A stretch of DNA of 49,103 bases from Paenibacillus macerans (GCF_023715465.1 NZ_JAMBOE010000002.1:1-49103); one strand, 5' to 3'. Shown: positions 24,266-32,422, counted from the first letter of the stretch. Program-made: numbers and translations. Notes: generated by a model not told the origin, from the sequence alone.

Positions 24266-24309
24266 TTGACATGTGAATGTATTATCGATATTATATGAAT
24301 CAATTCACA
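24266..24309 (+). promoter_or_regulatory. promoter and operator of the second TetR gene
   Basis: TTGACA (24266-24271), 17-base spacer, TATTAT (24289-24294). TGTGAAT (24272-24278) and ATTCACA (24303-24309) form an inverted repeat flanking the -10 box, and ATCGAT forms a smaller centre of symmetry at 24284-24289. The layout suggests autorepression by the TetR gene that follows 21 bases later. Confidence 0.65.
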
Positions 24310-24330
24310 CCCCACATTAAGGAGTAATCT

Positions 24331-24990
24331 ATGCCAAAAAATACTTTCTTTCGTTTAGATGGAGCAAGGCGCGAGGAAATATCTAATAGCGCTATGCATC
24401 TTTTTGTTGATAATCTTTACGAGGATATAACTATGAAGATGGTTTTGGATAGTTTGTCCATGCACCCCGGAACATTTTATCGGTATTTTGAAGACAAAGA
24501 TGACCTTTATTGTCTCTTAATACGTAATGTGACCCAGAAAAGAGCTGCGTATTTTAATAACAGTAATGAAGATTCCCTTTTCCAGTTTTTCCTTACTGGC
24601 TTATTTGGTAACGTTAATGGTATTGTGACCGAGCCACTGAATGAGTTGGAAATCAAACTCACTGAAACACTTTTACACATTCCTGAGAACATTTTGCTTA
24701 AAATATATCTGAATGTGCTAAAGGGCGAGTCATTCCCCTTAATCAAGGACATTTTACGCCGACTGAGGGTTGATGGATATCTCCGACCTGATATTGACGA
24801 CGACCTGATTTCTTTTATGTTTGAGTCAATGCAGTTTAATTTAGTCATGTTTTTTAGGGAATTCGATATTAAGGACTCTAAGCTGCAACATAAGATTAGC
24901 AAGTACTTTGCTGACTTTATGGGTCATGGGCTGCTTGAAGATCATAAATATTCTGAAATTGTTAGCGATCTCAAGAAAGCCAAGGAGTAA
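24331..24990 (+). CDS. TetR/AcrR family transcriptional regulator
   Basis: A 219-residue TetR protein. DNA-binding part: RREEISNSAMHLFVDNLYED followed by MKMVLDSLSMHPGTFYRYFEDKDDL (residues 36-60), the usual recognition helix and Y-x-Y-F turn. The remainder is helical and has no family-specific mark I can name. Ribosome site AAGGAG. It is followed 92 bases later by an alpha/beta hydrolase on the same strand and probably controls it. Like its neighbours it is AT-rich. Confidence 0.87.
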   Translation: MPKNTFFRLDGARREEISNSAMHLFVDNLYEDITMKMVLDSLSMHPGTFYRYFEDKDDLYCLLIRNVTQKRAAYFNNSNEDSLFQFFLTGLFGNVNGIVTEPLNELEIKLTETLLHIPENILLKIYLNVLKGESFPLIKDILRRLRVDGYLRPDIDDDLISFMFESMQFNLVMFFREFDIKDSKLQHKISKYFADFMGHGLLEDHKYSEIVSDLKKAKE

Positions 24991-25082
24991 GTATGATTCA
25001 CTGAAGATAGGATGTAATAGTTTCACAGTTTTGAAAAGCGCTTATAGCGCAAAGTATGTATTTCATAAGGGGGAACAAGAAA

Positions 25083-26219
25083 ATGAAAACTTATGACGCA
25101 TTTCCTGAACCAATTGGCGGCTATACTGTCGGTCGAACCCAGATGGATTTTGAGTACACGGCATCAGATCACTCAAAAAGAGAACTGACGGCGTTTATGT
25201 ACTACCCGTCCGACTGTAGCGAAGGTAAGACTTCATCAACGTACATGTTTCCTGAAGTCTACGAGATGTTTAATGAGCAGCCACTTGTCACTGCGTTGAA
25301 GGATGCTTTCTCTATAGATATCAAGACCCAGTGTTACGACGACCTTGCTCTCTCCGGGAAGGAAAAGCGCTATCCGGTGTTATTCTATGTTTGCGGCGGG
25401 GGCGGTTCTCCAGAATGGGGTACAGTGATCTGTACAGACTTGGCAAGCATGGGATATGTTGTGGTAAGCATCGGCCATCAGAATAGCACGATGTATAAGC
25501 GTAAAGATGGGCGCCTGTTTAATGTATCAACGGATTTTTCGGATGTCATTATGGCGTTTTCTGAAGATCCGGAGATGCTGGCGTTGGCTGGTAAGATGGA
25601 GATGCGGCCTGACGATGAAACTGCCATTGAGATGTGCCATAACGTGCTTACACTGCCGATACTTGCCAAGTTAACAGAGTTTAGTGAATTACAGGCAGAA
25701 GATGTAAGGTATGTAGCCGATTATCTTTACAAACTGGACTCTGGAGAGCAGAATTCCATCTTTAAGGGCAGATTGTTGCTTGACATCGGCATGGGCATAG
25801 TCGGACATTCTTTTGGAGGGGCTACGACGGCGATTGTTTGCCGGGACGACGACCGGTTCGCCTGCGGGATTGGCTTGGATAGCGGTGCGTTCGGCCTTCA
25901 GGGCAGCGACCTTAAGAAACCCTTCTTGCTGCTGTTTTGTGAACCTAACTATAACATGAATGCGATAATTGGCGCTAACAATAGCATGGAAACCTATTAT
26001 TTCTCTGTTGATCGTGTTGCGCATTTAGATTACTGCGACATCGTGTTTACCAGTGTTAATGAGGAAGTCAGAGGCGAACGGGATGCTATGGAGATGCGAA
26101 ATCTTGTTACAGACTATACGAAGAACTTTTTTGATCATTACATACTGCAGAAGGCTGCAAGTGTGGAAAGTCTGGCATACGATGGCGTGGACTTGATCAA
26201 GAAGACCAGCAACAAGTGA
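25083..26219 (+). CDS. alpha/beta hydrolase, platelet-activating-factor acetylhydrolase-like
   Basis: A 378-residue cytoplasmic hydrolase (no signal peptide). It shows YPVLFYVCGGGGSPEWG (oxyanion-hole strand region), the nucleophile elbow GHSFGGATT (serine near residue 245), an aspartate in GIGLDSGAFG and a late histidine in VAHLDYCD. The order and spacing fit PAF-acetylhydrolase-like esterases. The ATG at 25083 follows AAGGGGGAAC; a longer frame upstream is not needed. It is downstream of a TetR gene, and a second hydrolase of the same type lies at 27323-28822 on the other strand. Confidence 0.78.
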   Translation: MKTYDAFPEPIGGYTVGRTQMDFEYTASDHSKRELTAFMYYPSDCSEGKTSSTYMFPEVYEMFNEQPLVTALKDAFSIDIKTQCYDDLALSGKEKRYPVLFYVCGGGGSPEWGTVICTDLASMGYVVVSIGHQNSTMYKRKDGRLFNVSTDFSDVIMAFSEDPEMLALAGKMEMRPDDETAIEMCHNVLTLPILAKLTEFSELQAEDVRYVADYLYKLDSGEQNSIFKGRLLLDIGMGIVGHSFGGATTAIVCRDDDRFACGIGLDSGAFGLQGSDLKKPFLLLFCEPNYNMNAIIGANNSMETYYFSVDRVAHLDYCDIVFTSVNEEVRGERDAMEMRNLVTDYTKNFFDHYILQKAASVESLAYDGVDLIKKTSNK

Positions 26220-26273
26220 CATAACCGAGAGGTTGCTGATAAACGCATGTCAAAGAGCTAGCCGTACAGACAC

Positions 26274-26316
26274 AGAGCCGATAACCTATTACGCGATTAT
26301 CGGCTCTCTCATTTTT
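26274..26316 (+). terminator. terminator after the alpha/beta hydrolase
   Basis: Perfect 11-base stem AGAGCCGATAA (26274-26284) with TTATCGGCTCT (26297-26307), then CTCATTTTT. Confidence 0.85.
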
Positions 26317-26531
26317 CAGGCTTGTTTTCTATTTGAGGCAATTCCCTTCATATGGCCAGAATCGCATCTGGAATATTTCATAATCGGTATTCTAATTCAT
26401 GTTTACTACAGTTTGCATTCTTAAACCAGCTACCAACAACTGTTAAATCATCGTAGAGACAAGTACCATTAAAAAAAGCTCTAAAGAGGTGTTTTGTCAT
26501 CATCAACTATAATATCCAATAATAATTTAAC

Positions 26532-27038
26532 TTACACTTTGCCTGCCATCTCTTCGATCTGTCTCAACCAAGCCGTTCGCGTCGCTTCGTCGGAACCCGA
26601 TACGGACTCGAAAAATTCATGATGCAACACTTCTATGCCGCTGGCAGTATACTGGGCATGCGATTTTCCTTGCGTGTTGATGATTATGGCTTTTTTGCCC
26701 TTCAGCAATCCATTCTGCTCCCCATTCACGTAACGATAGGCAAATCCGTAAGTAAAGACCCGCTCAATATAACCTTTGACGATTGCAGGCAGTCCGGTCC
26801 ACCATATCGGATAAATGAAAGTGATGACGTCCGCCCATTTTAAATATTCTTGCTCCTGTTCAACGTCTTCGCCAACTCCACCCAAAATTTCACTGCTACT
26901 GATGACAGGTTGAAACTCCATCGCGTATAAATCGCGTACGATGACCTCGTGTCCTTTTTGGCGAAGGGTTTGGACTGAAGTTTCTAAAATGGCATGGTTA
27001 AAACTCTCTTTTCTCGGATGGGCATACACAATCTGCAC
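26532..27038 (-). CDS. NAD(P)H:quinone reductase-like flavodoxin-fold protein, 5' end disturbed
   Basis: A flavodoxin_2-fold protein of about 168 residues: QIVYAHPRKESFN (FMN phosphate loop at the N-terminus), WADVITFIYPIWWTGLPAIVKGYIERV (the W-W-x-G-x-P-A-x-x-K-G-Y signature of the NQO/MdaB/KefF family, quoted in part: IYPIWWTGLPAIVKGY) and a KKAIIINTQG strand. It would reduce quinones with NAD(P)H and FMN. The gene runs leftwards out of DNA that, on the other strand, is the stump of an SDR gene; the last possible GTG (27036-27038) and TTG (27045-27047) have no ribosome site. The native start and promoter therefore seem lost, and the gene may be silent. Confidence 0.75.
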   Translation of the reverse strand: MQIVYAHPRKESFNHAILETSVQTLRQKGHEVIVRDLYAMEFQPVISSSEILGGVGEDVEQEQEYLKWADVITFIYPIWWTGLPAIVKGYIERVFTYGFAYRYVNGEQNGLLKGKKAIIINTQGKSHAQYTASGIEVLHHEFFESVSGSDEATRTAWLRQIEEMAGKV

Positions 27039-27238
27039 CTGGTGCAATTGAAACTGATTTTTTAGGCGGCGCTGTGCGTGACACGCCAGCTTACAATGAT
27101 GCATTTGCTGCGATGGTTACCCTTGGTCGTGTCGGCGTGCCTGACGACATTGGTCCCGCAGTTGTCAGTCTACTCGATCCCGATAACCGCTGGGTTAATG
27201 CACAGAGAATCGAGATCTCCGGTGGTCAAAACATTTGA
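27035..27238 (+). pseudogene. C-terminal stump of an SDR gene
   Basis: Reading from APGAIETDFLGGAVRDTPAY through LGRVGVPDDIGPAVVSLL to NRWVNAQRIEISGGQNI and a TGA gives the last 68 codons of a short-chain dehydrogenase: the P-G-x-I-x-T loop, the GRVGVPDDI helix and the final strand are unmistakable. No N-terminal part (Rossmann fold, YxxxK) exists upstream; instead the DNA is the start of a flavodoxin-fold gene on the opposite strand. It is a deletion or recombination scar. Confidence 0.88.
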
Positions 27239-27322
27239 TTTCACGGCGAAAAAACGATTATATCCTACGACTTTTTATGTTAATGTACTTTTGTCACACG
27301 ATATGATTTCCACCACGCAACT

Positions 27323-28822
27323 TTATAGCGATGTTACGAACTTCGCCTCCGGAAAGCGGCTATCAGGTCCTTTCAATAAGATTCCGCCTTGATTTTTCAG
27401 ATACATATCGAAGAAATCCAGCATATAGGCATTGATAACGGAGTTCGCTCTTTCGGGCGCAATCTTTCCTGTAATGCCCAGCATGTTGAAAACTGGAGAA
27501 ATGAACTGTACGTCGGCAAAATTCAAATGCTCCGTATTTTCGATATAGAGGACTTCTCCCCCTTCATCGACCGTTTCGCGCATCCGTTCAAGCTCCAACT
27601 TTTTATCTTCCGTTACTTGATCCTCCCACTCTCTTGTTGAGCCCATACGGATAAGCTCTGCATCCGTGTATCCCCGGTTATCCATCACCATTTTTAATTT
27701 TTCGAAATAACTTTCCGAGTTGATGAACAAAAACGGCTTTCGCAGACCCTCTCTGTCACGCAGCCGATAAAGCCCTCCATCAAGGTCGATTCCAACCGCG
27801 ATTCGCGGATCGTAAGAAGCGTCATAGGCCGTCGCTCCGCCGATGGAATGGCCGAACACCCCGACATGACGAAGATCAATCCTCTCTTTTAGATGACTTG
27901 GAATCTGCCCCAATTGGATGAGCTCGAATTGGTCCAGCGCAAATGTCACATCGCCGGTTAGAACTTCTCCCAACTTGTCGCGATTTTTTCTACTCGTCCG
28001 GTAATCTTGGCCCGGGGAGAATATGTCGTTGGTTGTGCTGGTCGTGATTCGCCCGTCCGGGAACTCGGTTGCGAATGTATTGTAGGTGTGGTCAATCACG
28101 GCTACAATATATCCGTGACTCGCGAGATTTTCGGCTTGCGACGTGTGGAGGAACCTGGAAGAGCCGTTGCCGGGATTCGCAAGGATCAGCGGGTATGAAG
28201 TCTGTGCCGAAGAGACTTCGGCCCCCGAATAAGCATGACTGGATACGTACCTCAGGTGTTGAAAAGTAAACCCGGGAAGGCCATAGTCCGCGGCCATATA
28301 ACTTAAAATCTGGGGATCGGGAACAAAGGGAGCGTACTTGCCGGTGCCGGCTTGAGCCGGATACCATACCTGAACCATCAATTCTCTCTTGCCATCTCGC
28401 GCTTCGTCGAAAATCTCTTCCCTATTCGTATCCACGAAATGAAAAGTTTGCGTTCCTACCTTTAATTCGCCAGTCGGTTCAGATAGTTTAAATACAGGAA
28501 AAGCATACATGAGACCCGCTGTTACGACCAGCATTATTGCTATAGCGGTATAAGCTGAACCCAATATGAATCGTGGGATTTTTTGGGGACCGTTTTTTTT
28601 AAAATAGCTATAACCTGAAATGGCTAAAAATATGATCGTGATGCAATATGGGAAAAATAGCTGAACTCTGTATCCTTCCACCGTCCAATGAATGACCAGT
28701 AAAAGTGTGGCGAACCCGCTTGCAACGGATACTGGAATTCTACGCCGTCCTTTTTTTAATAGAATTGTTAGTGCAAACAAGCCGATGCTTGACAATAAGA
28801 GCAACAGTTCAAACAACCTCAT
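27323..28822 (-). CDS. membrane-anchored alpha/beta hydrolase, PAF-acetylhydrolase-like
   Basis: A 499-residue protein. Four hydrophobic segments in the first 125 residues (LLLLLSSIGLFALTILL; VASGFATLLLVIHW; YCITIIFLAISGY; TAIAIMLVVTAGLMYAF) place a catalytic domain outside or at the membrane. That domain has QVWYPAQAGTG, YPLILANPGNGSS, the nucleophile elbow GHSIGGATAY, a D in GIDLDGGLY and H in TEHLNFAD, as in PAF-acetylhydrolase-like lipases (compare YbfO/lipase-like proteins of Paenibacillus). The second ATG was chosen since AAAAGGAGA abuts the first. It is paralogous in plan to the hydrolase at 25083-26219. Confidence 0.78.
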   Translation of the reverse strand: MRLFELLLLLSSIGLFALTILLKKGRRRIPVSVASGFATLLLVIHWTVEGYRVQLFFPYCITIIFLAISGYSYFKKNGPQKIPRFILGSAYTAIAIMLVVTAGLMYAFPVFKLSEPTGELKVGTQTFHFVDTNREEIFDEARDGKRELMVQVWYPAQAGTGKYAPFVPDPQILSYMAADYGLPGFTFQHLRYVSSHAYSGAEVSSAQTSYPLILANPGNGSSRFLHTSQAENLASHGYIVAVIDHTYNTFATEFPDGRITTSTTNDIFSPGQDYRTSRKNRDKLGEVLTGDVTFALDQFELIQLGQIPSHLKERIDLRHVGVFGHSIGGATAYDASYDPRIAVGIDLDGGLYRLRDREGLRKPFLFINSESYFEKLKMVMDNRGYTDAELIRMGSTREWEDQVTEDKKLELERMRETVDEGGEVLYIENTEHLNFADVQFISPVFNMLGITGKIAPERANSVINAYMLDFFDMYLKNQGGILLKGPDSRFPEAKFVTSL

Positions 28823-29227
28823 CTCCATTCTCCTTTTAAAAAAATTCCATTTTCGTTTGTCCCAATCTTATCCTCCACGCTAGCCTTAGCCCTCCTCCTT
28901 TCGCTACTTTAATATAAAGACGGTTTCGGAATCCAAAATGTATCAGTTAACGTCAATGTAATCTGCCCGTTAGTTTAACGCCGCCGCGCCAGTCTAGAAC
29001 TTTTCTTCATAAGACACGTATGGCGTACTATTTCCCCCTTAACTAGCCGTTCAAAGGCAACAAAAAAAGGCCACTCCCGATTACAAAAACGGGACGCGCC
29101 AATATCATGTGACACATTATATGAGAACAGCATAGCATCGTCAATCGAACATATAACTAAAGAATATATAGTATTTTGTACAAATTCCCTTCATTGCTAA
29201 CGTTCTTAACACGTTGGAATCGCTGTA
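28823..29227. other. gap with a terminator and a repeated 16-mer
   Basis: About 400 bases without a gene. CTGCCCGTTAGTTTAA at 28973-28988 is identical to 23782-23797. The minus-strand terminator of the MerR gene lies at 29062-29100. Nothing else was identified. Confidence 0.5.
29062..29100 (-). terminator. terminator of the second MerR gene
   Basis: On the minus strand GGC-GCG-TCCCG / CGGGA-GTG-GCC with an internal bulge, followed by T7. It lies about 130 bases after the stop codon. Confidence 0.65.
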
Positions 29228-29617
29228 TTATTTGTCCTGTTGTAGCTTATCTGAGTCCTCTAGATTTTTGAAAAAATTGATTTTTTGATCGATTTTCTCC
29301 AGCGTCTTTTCAAGTTCCTTCATTTGATCGATAACTTTCCTGCGATAAGTTTCCATGAATTCTCGTCGTGCTGTTATTGTAGAGACTTCACTACTGCGCA
29401 AGGCGGTAAAGTGCTGCATCTCCCGAATGGGCATCCCCATCGCTCGTAAGTAACTTAAAACTTGAAACCATACGATATCGGCCTTTGAATACTGACGATA
29501 TCCATTTTCGTCCCGTACTATACCGTCAATTAACCCGATTTGCTCATAGTATCGCAATGTATGGATGCTTAATCCCGTCTCTTCAGAAACTTGTTTGCTC
29601 GAAAATTTGTTTTCCAT
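29228..29617 (-). CDS. MerR family transcriptional regulator
   Basis: A 129-residue MerR protein: FSSKQVSEETGLSIHTLRYY (5-24) is the HTH, DENGYRQYSKADI the wing, MGMPIREMQHFTAL the following helix, and a long coiled coil (about 85-120) ends the protein. It resembles the short AdhR/NmlR-like MerR proteins that answer to aldehydes or other electrophiles. It is divergent from a GC-rich epimerase-like gene and probably activates it. There is no ribosome site, while TATAAT stands only 13 bases before the ATG, so the mRNA may be leaderless. Confidence 0.87.
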   Translation of the reverse strand: MENKFSSKQVSEETGLSIHTLRYYEQIGLIDGIVRDENGYRQYSKADIVWFQVLSYLRAMGMPIREMQHFTALRSSEVSTITARREFMETYRRKVIDQMKELEKTLEKIDQKINFFKNLEDSDKLQQDK

Positions 29618-29720
29618 ATTTTTATTATAGCATTGGTTCGAACTATATTGCTATCGGGTGCACTCTATACTTTATCATTGCACATGTAAGTTATAATTTT
29701 CATTTCAGGAGGAGTTCATT

Positions 29721-30608
29721 ATGCGTATTTTTGTCACCGGAGCAACCGGATTCATCGGATCTGCTGTAGTTCGCGAGCTCATCGAGGCAGGGCATCAGGT
29801 CGTCGGGCTTGCCCGCTCGGACAAGGCAGCCGCAGCATTGAAATCCGCTGGGGCAGACGTACATCGAGGTGCCCTAGATGACCTCGATAGCCTGCACGAT
29901 GGTGCCGCCGCTGCGGACGGCGTCATCCATCTTGCCTTCATTCACGACTTCTCGGACTTTGCGAAAGCAGCCGAGACCGATAGGCAGGCAATCGAGGCGA
30001 TCGGAGCAGCGCTCCAGGGCTCCGACAAACCATTCGTGGTCACCTCGGGAGGGACAATGCTCACGCCGGGGCGTCTCGGGACAGAAGAAGACGCGCCGAT
30101 CCCGACTACACCGCGGCACTCCGAGAAGGCGGCGCTCGCGCTGATTGAGCGTGGGGTGCGATCTTCGGTCGTTCGTCTCGCACCGTCCGTGCACGGTCCT
30201 GGCGATCAGGGCTTCGTCCCGGTGCTGATCGGCATTGCTCGCGACAAGGGCGTTTCTGCCTACATCGGCGACGGGTCCAACCGCTGGTCGGCTGTGCATC
30301 GCCTCGATGCGGCGCACCTGTTCCGGCTGGCGGTGGAAGCCGCCCCGGCGGGCTCACGGCTGCACGGTGTCGGCGATGAGAGTGTGCCATTCCGCGACAT
30401 CGCCGGCGTCATCGGTCGCCACCTGAACCTGCCGGTCGTCAGCATTTCCCGCGAAGAGGCAGAAGTCCACTTCGGCTGGCTCGGCGCATTCGCGTCAGCC
30501 GACAACCCGATGTCGAGCGCCCTGACCCAGGAACGCTTGGGATGGCGGCCAGTGCACCCCGCACTGATCCCGGATCTCGAACAGGGTCACTACTTCAAGA
30601 ATAATTGA
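29721..30608 (+). CDS. NAD(P)-dependent epimerase/SDR (extended type), GC-rich
   Basis: A 295-residue extended SDR: MRIFVTGATGFIGSAVV (G-x-x-G-x-x-G), D in GALDDLDSLHDG, and GVIHLAF. The typical Y-x-x-x-K is not obvious; the segment PTTPRHSEKAALALI shows H-S-E-K instead. Such proteins act as epimerases/reductases on small carbonyls. The coding sequence is markedly GC-rich (third codon positions mostly G or C) against AT-rich surroundings, suggesting a transfer from a high-GC donor. Ribosome site AGGAGGAG. It is divergent from the MerR gene, likely its activator. Confidence 0.82.
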   Translation: MRIFVTGATGFIGSAVVRELIEAGHQVVGLARSDKAAAALKSAGADVHRGALDDLDSLHDGAAAADGVIHLAFIHDFSDFAKAAETDRQAIEAIGAALQGSDKPFVVTSGGTMLTPGRLGTEEDAPIPTTPRHSEKAALALIERGVRSSVVRLAPSVHGPGDQGFVPVLIGIARDKGVSAYIGDGSNRWSAVHRLDAAHLFRLAVEAAPAGSRLHGVGDESVPFRDIAGVIGRHLNLPVVSISREEAEVHFGWLGAFASADNPMSSALTQERLGWRPVHPALIPDLEQGHYFKNN

Positions 30609-30663
30609 CATTGAGCGTCATGACTATGAAATAAAAATTTAAGGCAATGGAGGTTTTTTTGTA

Positions 30664-30999
30664 ATGTCTGATAATACAGTAAGCAACAATCCAGGAAAAA
30701 TGCACTTCATGTTATGGTCTACACCCCCGAGAACGGCTTTTTCTCAGGATATGACCGATATGACCGAAGAAGAACGCAACATTATGCACCAACATATCGC
30801 CTATTGGACGGACTTGCAGAATCAGGGAATTGCTTTAGTTTTCGGACCAGTATTAAATCCGGAATCTCCGCATGGGCTTGCAATCGTTGAAGTTGAGAAC
30901 GCAGAGCAAGTCTCACGACTCATCACAGAAGACCCCGCCTTAATTGCAGGATTGATGACTGCCGAGTTCTATCCGATGAAGGCTGTGTTACCGAAATAA
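30664..30999 (+). CDS. YciI family protein
   Basis: A 111-residue protein of the YciI (ferredoxin-like alpha/beta) fold: MHFMLWSTPPR start, a helix HQHIAYWTDLQNQGIAL, then FGPVLNPESPHGLAIVEV and DPALIAGLMTAEFYPM. The histidine (in MHQHIAYW) and the aspartate of the DP motif correspond to the conserved YciI His/Asp pair. Function is uncertain; some relatives are dehydrochlorinases or partners of other enzymes. It lies 56 bases after the epimerase on the same strand with GGAGG before the ATG, so it may belong to that transcript. Confidence 0.85.
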   Translation: MSDNTVSNNPGKMHFMLWSTPPRTAFSQDMTDMTEEERNIMHQHIAYWTDLQNQGIALVFGPVLNPESPHGLAIVEVENAEQVSRLITEDPALIAGLMTAEFYPMKAVLPK

Positions 31000-31025
31000 C
31001 ACTCGTGTCAATCTCCAAACAAAAG

Positions 31026-31063
31026 GGGAGAATTGTGTCATAAAAAAATGACACAATTCTCCC
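31026..31063. terminator. perfect 16-base hairpin after the YciI gene
   Basis: GGGAGAATTGTGTCAT (31026-31041), a six-base A loop, then the exact complement (31048-31063). On the plus strand no T-run follows; on the minus strand it runs into CCCTTTTGTTT. It may act as a terminator for the frameshifted DHFR-like gene from the right, or be the footprint of a mobile element. Confidence 0.45.
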
Positions 31064-31232
31064 TCATAAACAAAAAGAATCCTTGTAATATAAGGATTTC
31101 TTAAAAAGGTACTTTTGTGTCAATCTACACATGGCTAGATAAACCTCGTTGGGCAATCTCCTTAGACGCCTGGCGAGCTAGTTTTTAGTAAGCTCGAAAG
31201 CGTATCTCCTGAATTTCACTCTAGCGTCGCGG

Positions 31233-31797
31233 TCAGACGATCACGCGGTAGTGAAGATGAACAACGCCGCTTCGGAAGCGGAACTCACCGAGCAGCTCGA
31301 GCCGCATGCGGAGGTTGTCCGGCAATGCTCGCTTACCTCCACCCAAAGACGATCGGATTAACAAGCAGATGACACTCGTCGATCAGTCCCGCGCTCATCG
31401 CCTGCCCAGCAAGCTCGGGGCCGCCAATCGTAATGTCGGCTTCTGAAGACTCTTTCAGCCTCCGAATCGCATCAGGATCGAATTCGCGCTCGATCCTAGT
31501 CCTGCCGCTTGAAACCGCCTGAAGCGTCCGGGAATACACGATCTTCTCAGCAGCTCGCCAGATCTGCGCGAATTCCCGCATTACCTCCGGTTGATCGCCT
31601 TTTTTGGCGCTCGCCGTCTCCCAGTACACCATCGACTCGTACATTCGAAGCCCGTATAGGTAGGTGCCAATCGGACGCTGGAAGTCAGTCCAGAACGCAA
31701 ACACCTCGTCATCGGAGATCGACCACTCGATATTGCCGCGCTCGTCCTCTATGTAACCGTCCAAAGATACGTTAATAGGGTAGATCAGTTTAGCCAT
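31233..31797 (-). pseudogene. dihydrofolate-reductase family (RibD C-terminal) gene with a frameshift
   Basis: The frame from the ATG at 31797 (GGAGGG upstream) reads MAKLIYPINVSLDGYIEDERG through ITIGGPELAGQAMSAGLID and HLLVNPIVFGWR, where a TAA stops it at 31333. Removing one G in the GGG run just before gives ...VFGGGKRALPDNLRMRLELL... and a normal end HYRVIV with a TGA at 31233-31235. The full protein would be about 187 residues, the size of the intact neighbour at 31871-32422. It is either a decayed gene or a sequencing error in a G run. The protein is a YyaP/YwjB-like RibD_C domain with unknown substrate. Confidence 0.85.
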
Positions 31798-31870
31798 TCA
31801 ATAACGCCCTCCAATTTTCAGTTTCCAACATTTGTCTGGCAGTGCCAAGCCGCAGTGATTAGCCAAGCAG

Positions 31871-32422
31871 TTAACGAACGGGCGTGTAGCGGAGCACCAC
31901 GACACCGGAGCCGAAGGGTTTGGTCTCGGTCAGCTTCAGATTCAGTCGATCATGAACTCCCCCCAATAATTGGGGGCCACGTCCGGCAACGATTGGCTGT
32001 ACCAGGAAGTGATACTCATCCACCAAGCCTAGTTGTGCAAGGGTGGAACCGAGACCGGGACCGCCGTTAACGACTAGGTTCTTCCCTTCTGCTGTAAGTT
32101 GTGGCACCTCCTCGGAAACAGGCCCCTTCAACAAGAAAGAGTTCTGCCACGACACGTTATTCAGCGTCCGCGAGAAGACGTACTTGGGTTTCCGATCGAG
32201 CTTGCGTGCGAAGTCGACCAAGAATTGAGGTCCGTCGCCGCTGCTGGCAATGGCTGGCCAAGCACTTTCCATCAGCTGGTAGATTTTACGTCCAAAAAGC
32301 AGACCATCTGACTGGTTCATCAGGTCCACCGTATACTGGTGGAGCTCCTCGTCCGCAATCACCTGCGTGTGGTCACAGCAACCGTCCAGTGTCACATTCA
32401 TCATCAGGATTACACGTCCCAT
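31871..32422 (-). CDS. dihydrofolate reductase family protein (RibD C-terminal domain)
   Basis: A 183-residue protein: VILMMNVTLDGCCDH, then DGLLFGRKIYQLME, a KYVFSRTL strand, NLVVNGGPGLGSTLAQLGLVDEYH (G-G-P/G nucleotide loop) and the end of the RibD_C domain with FGSGVVVLRYTPV. It would use NADPH; the substrate is unknown and it is not the housekeeping DHFR. RBS AAGGAGG. It stands just upstream of the frameshifted relative (74 bases), and the two are distant duplicates. Confidence 0.86.
   Translation of the reverse strand: MGRVILMMNVTLDGCCDHTQVIADEELHQYTVDLMNQSDGLLFGRKIYQLMESAWPAIASSGDGPQFLVDFARKLDRKPKYVFSRTLNNVSWQNSFLLKGPVSEEVPQLTAEGKNLVVNGGPGLGSTLAQLGLVDEYHFLVQPIVAGRGPQLLGGVHDRLNLKLTETKPFGSGVVVLRYTPVR

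Noticed and set aside
27078..27392. 104-codon plus-strand frame
   Set aside because: It is out of frame with the recognisable SDR stump in the same DNA and has no family features.
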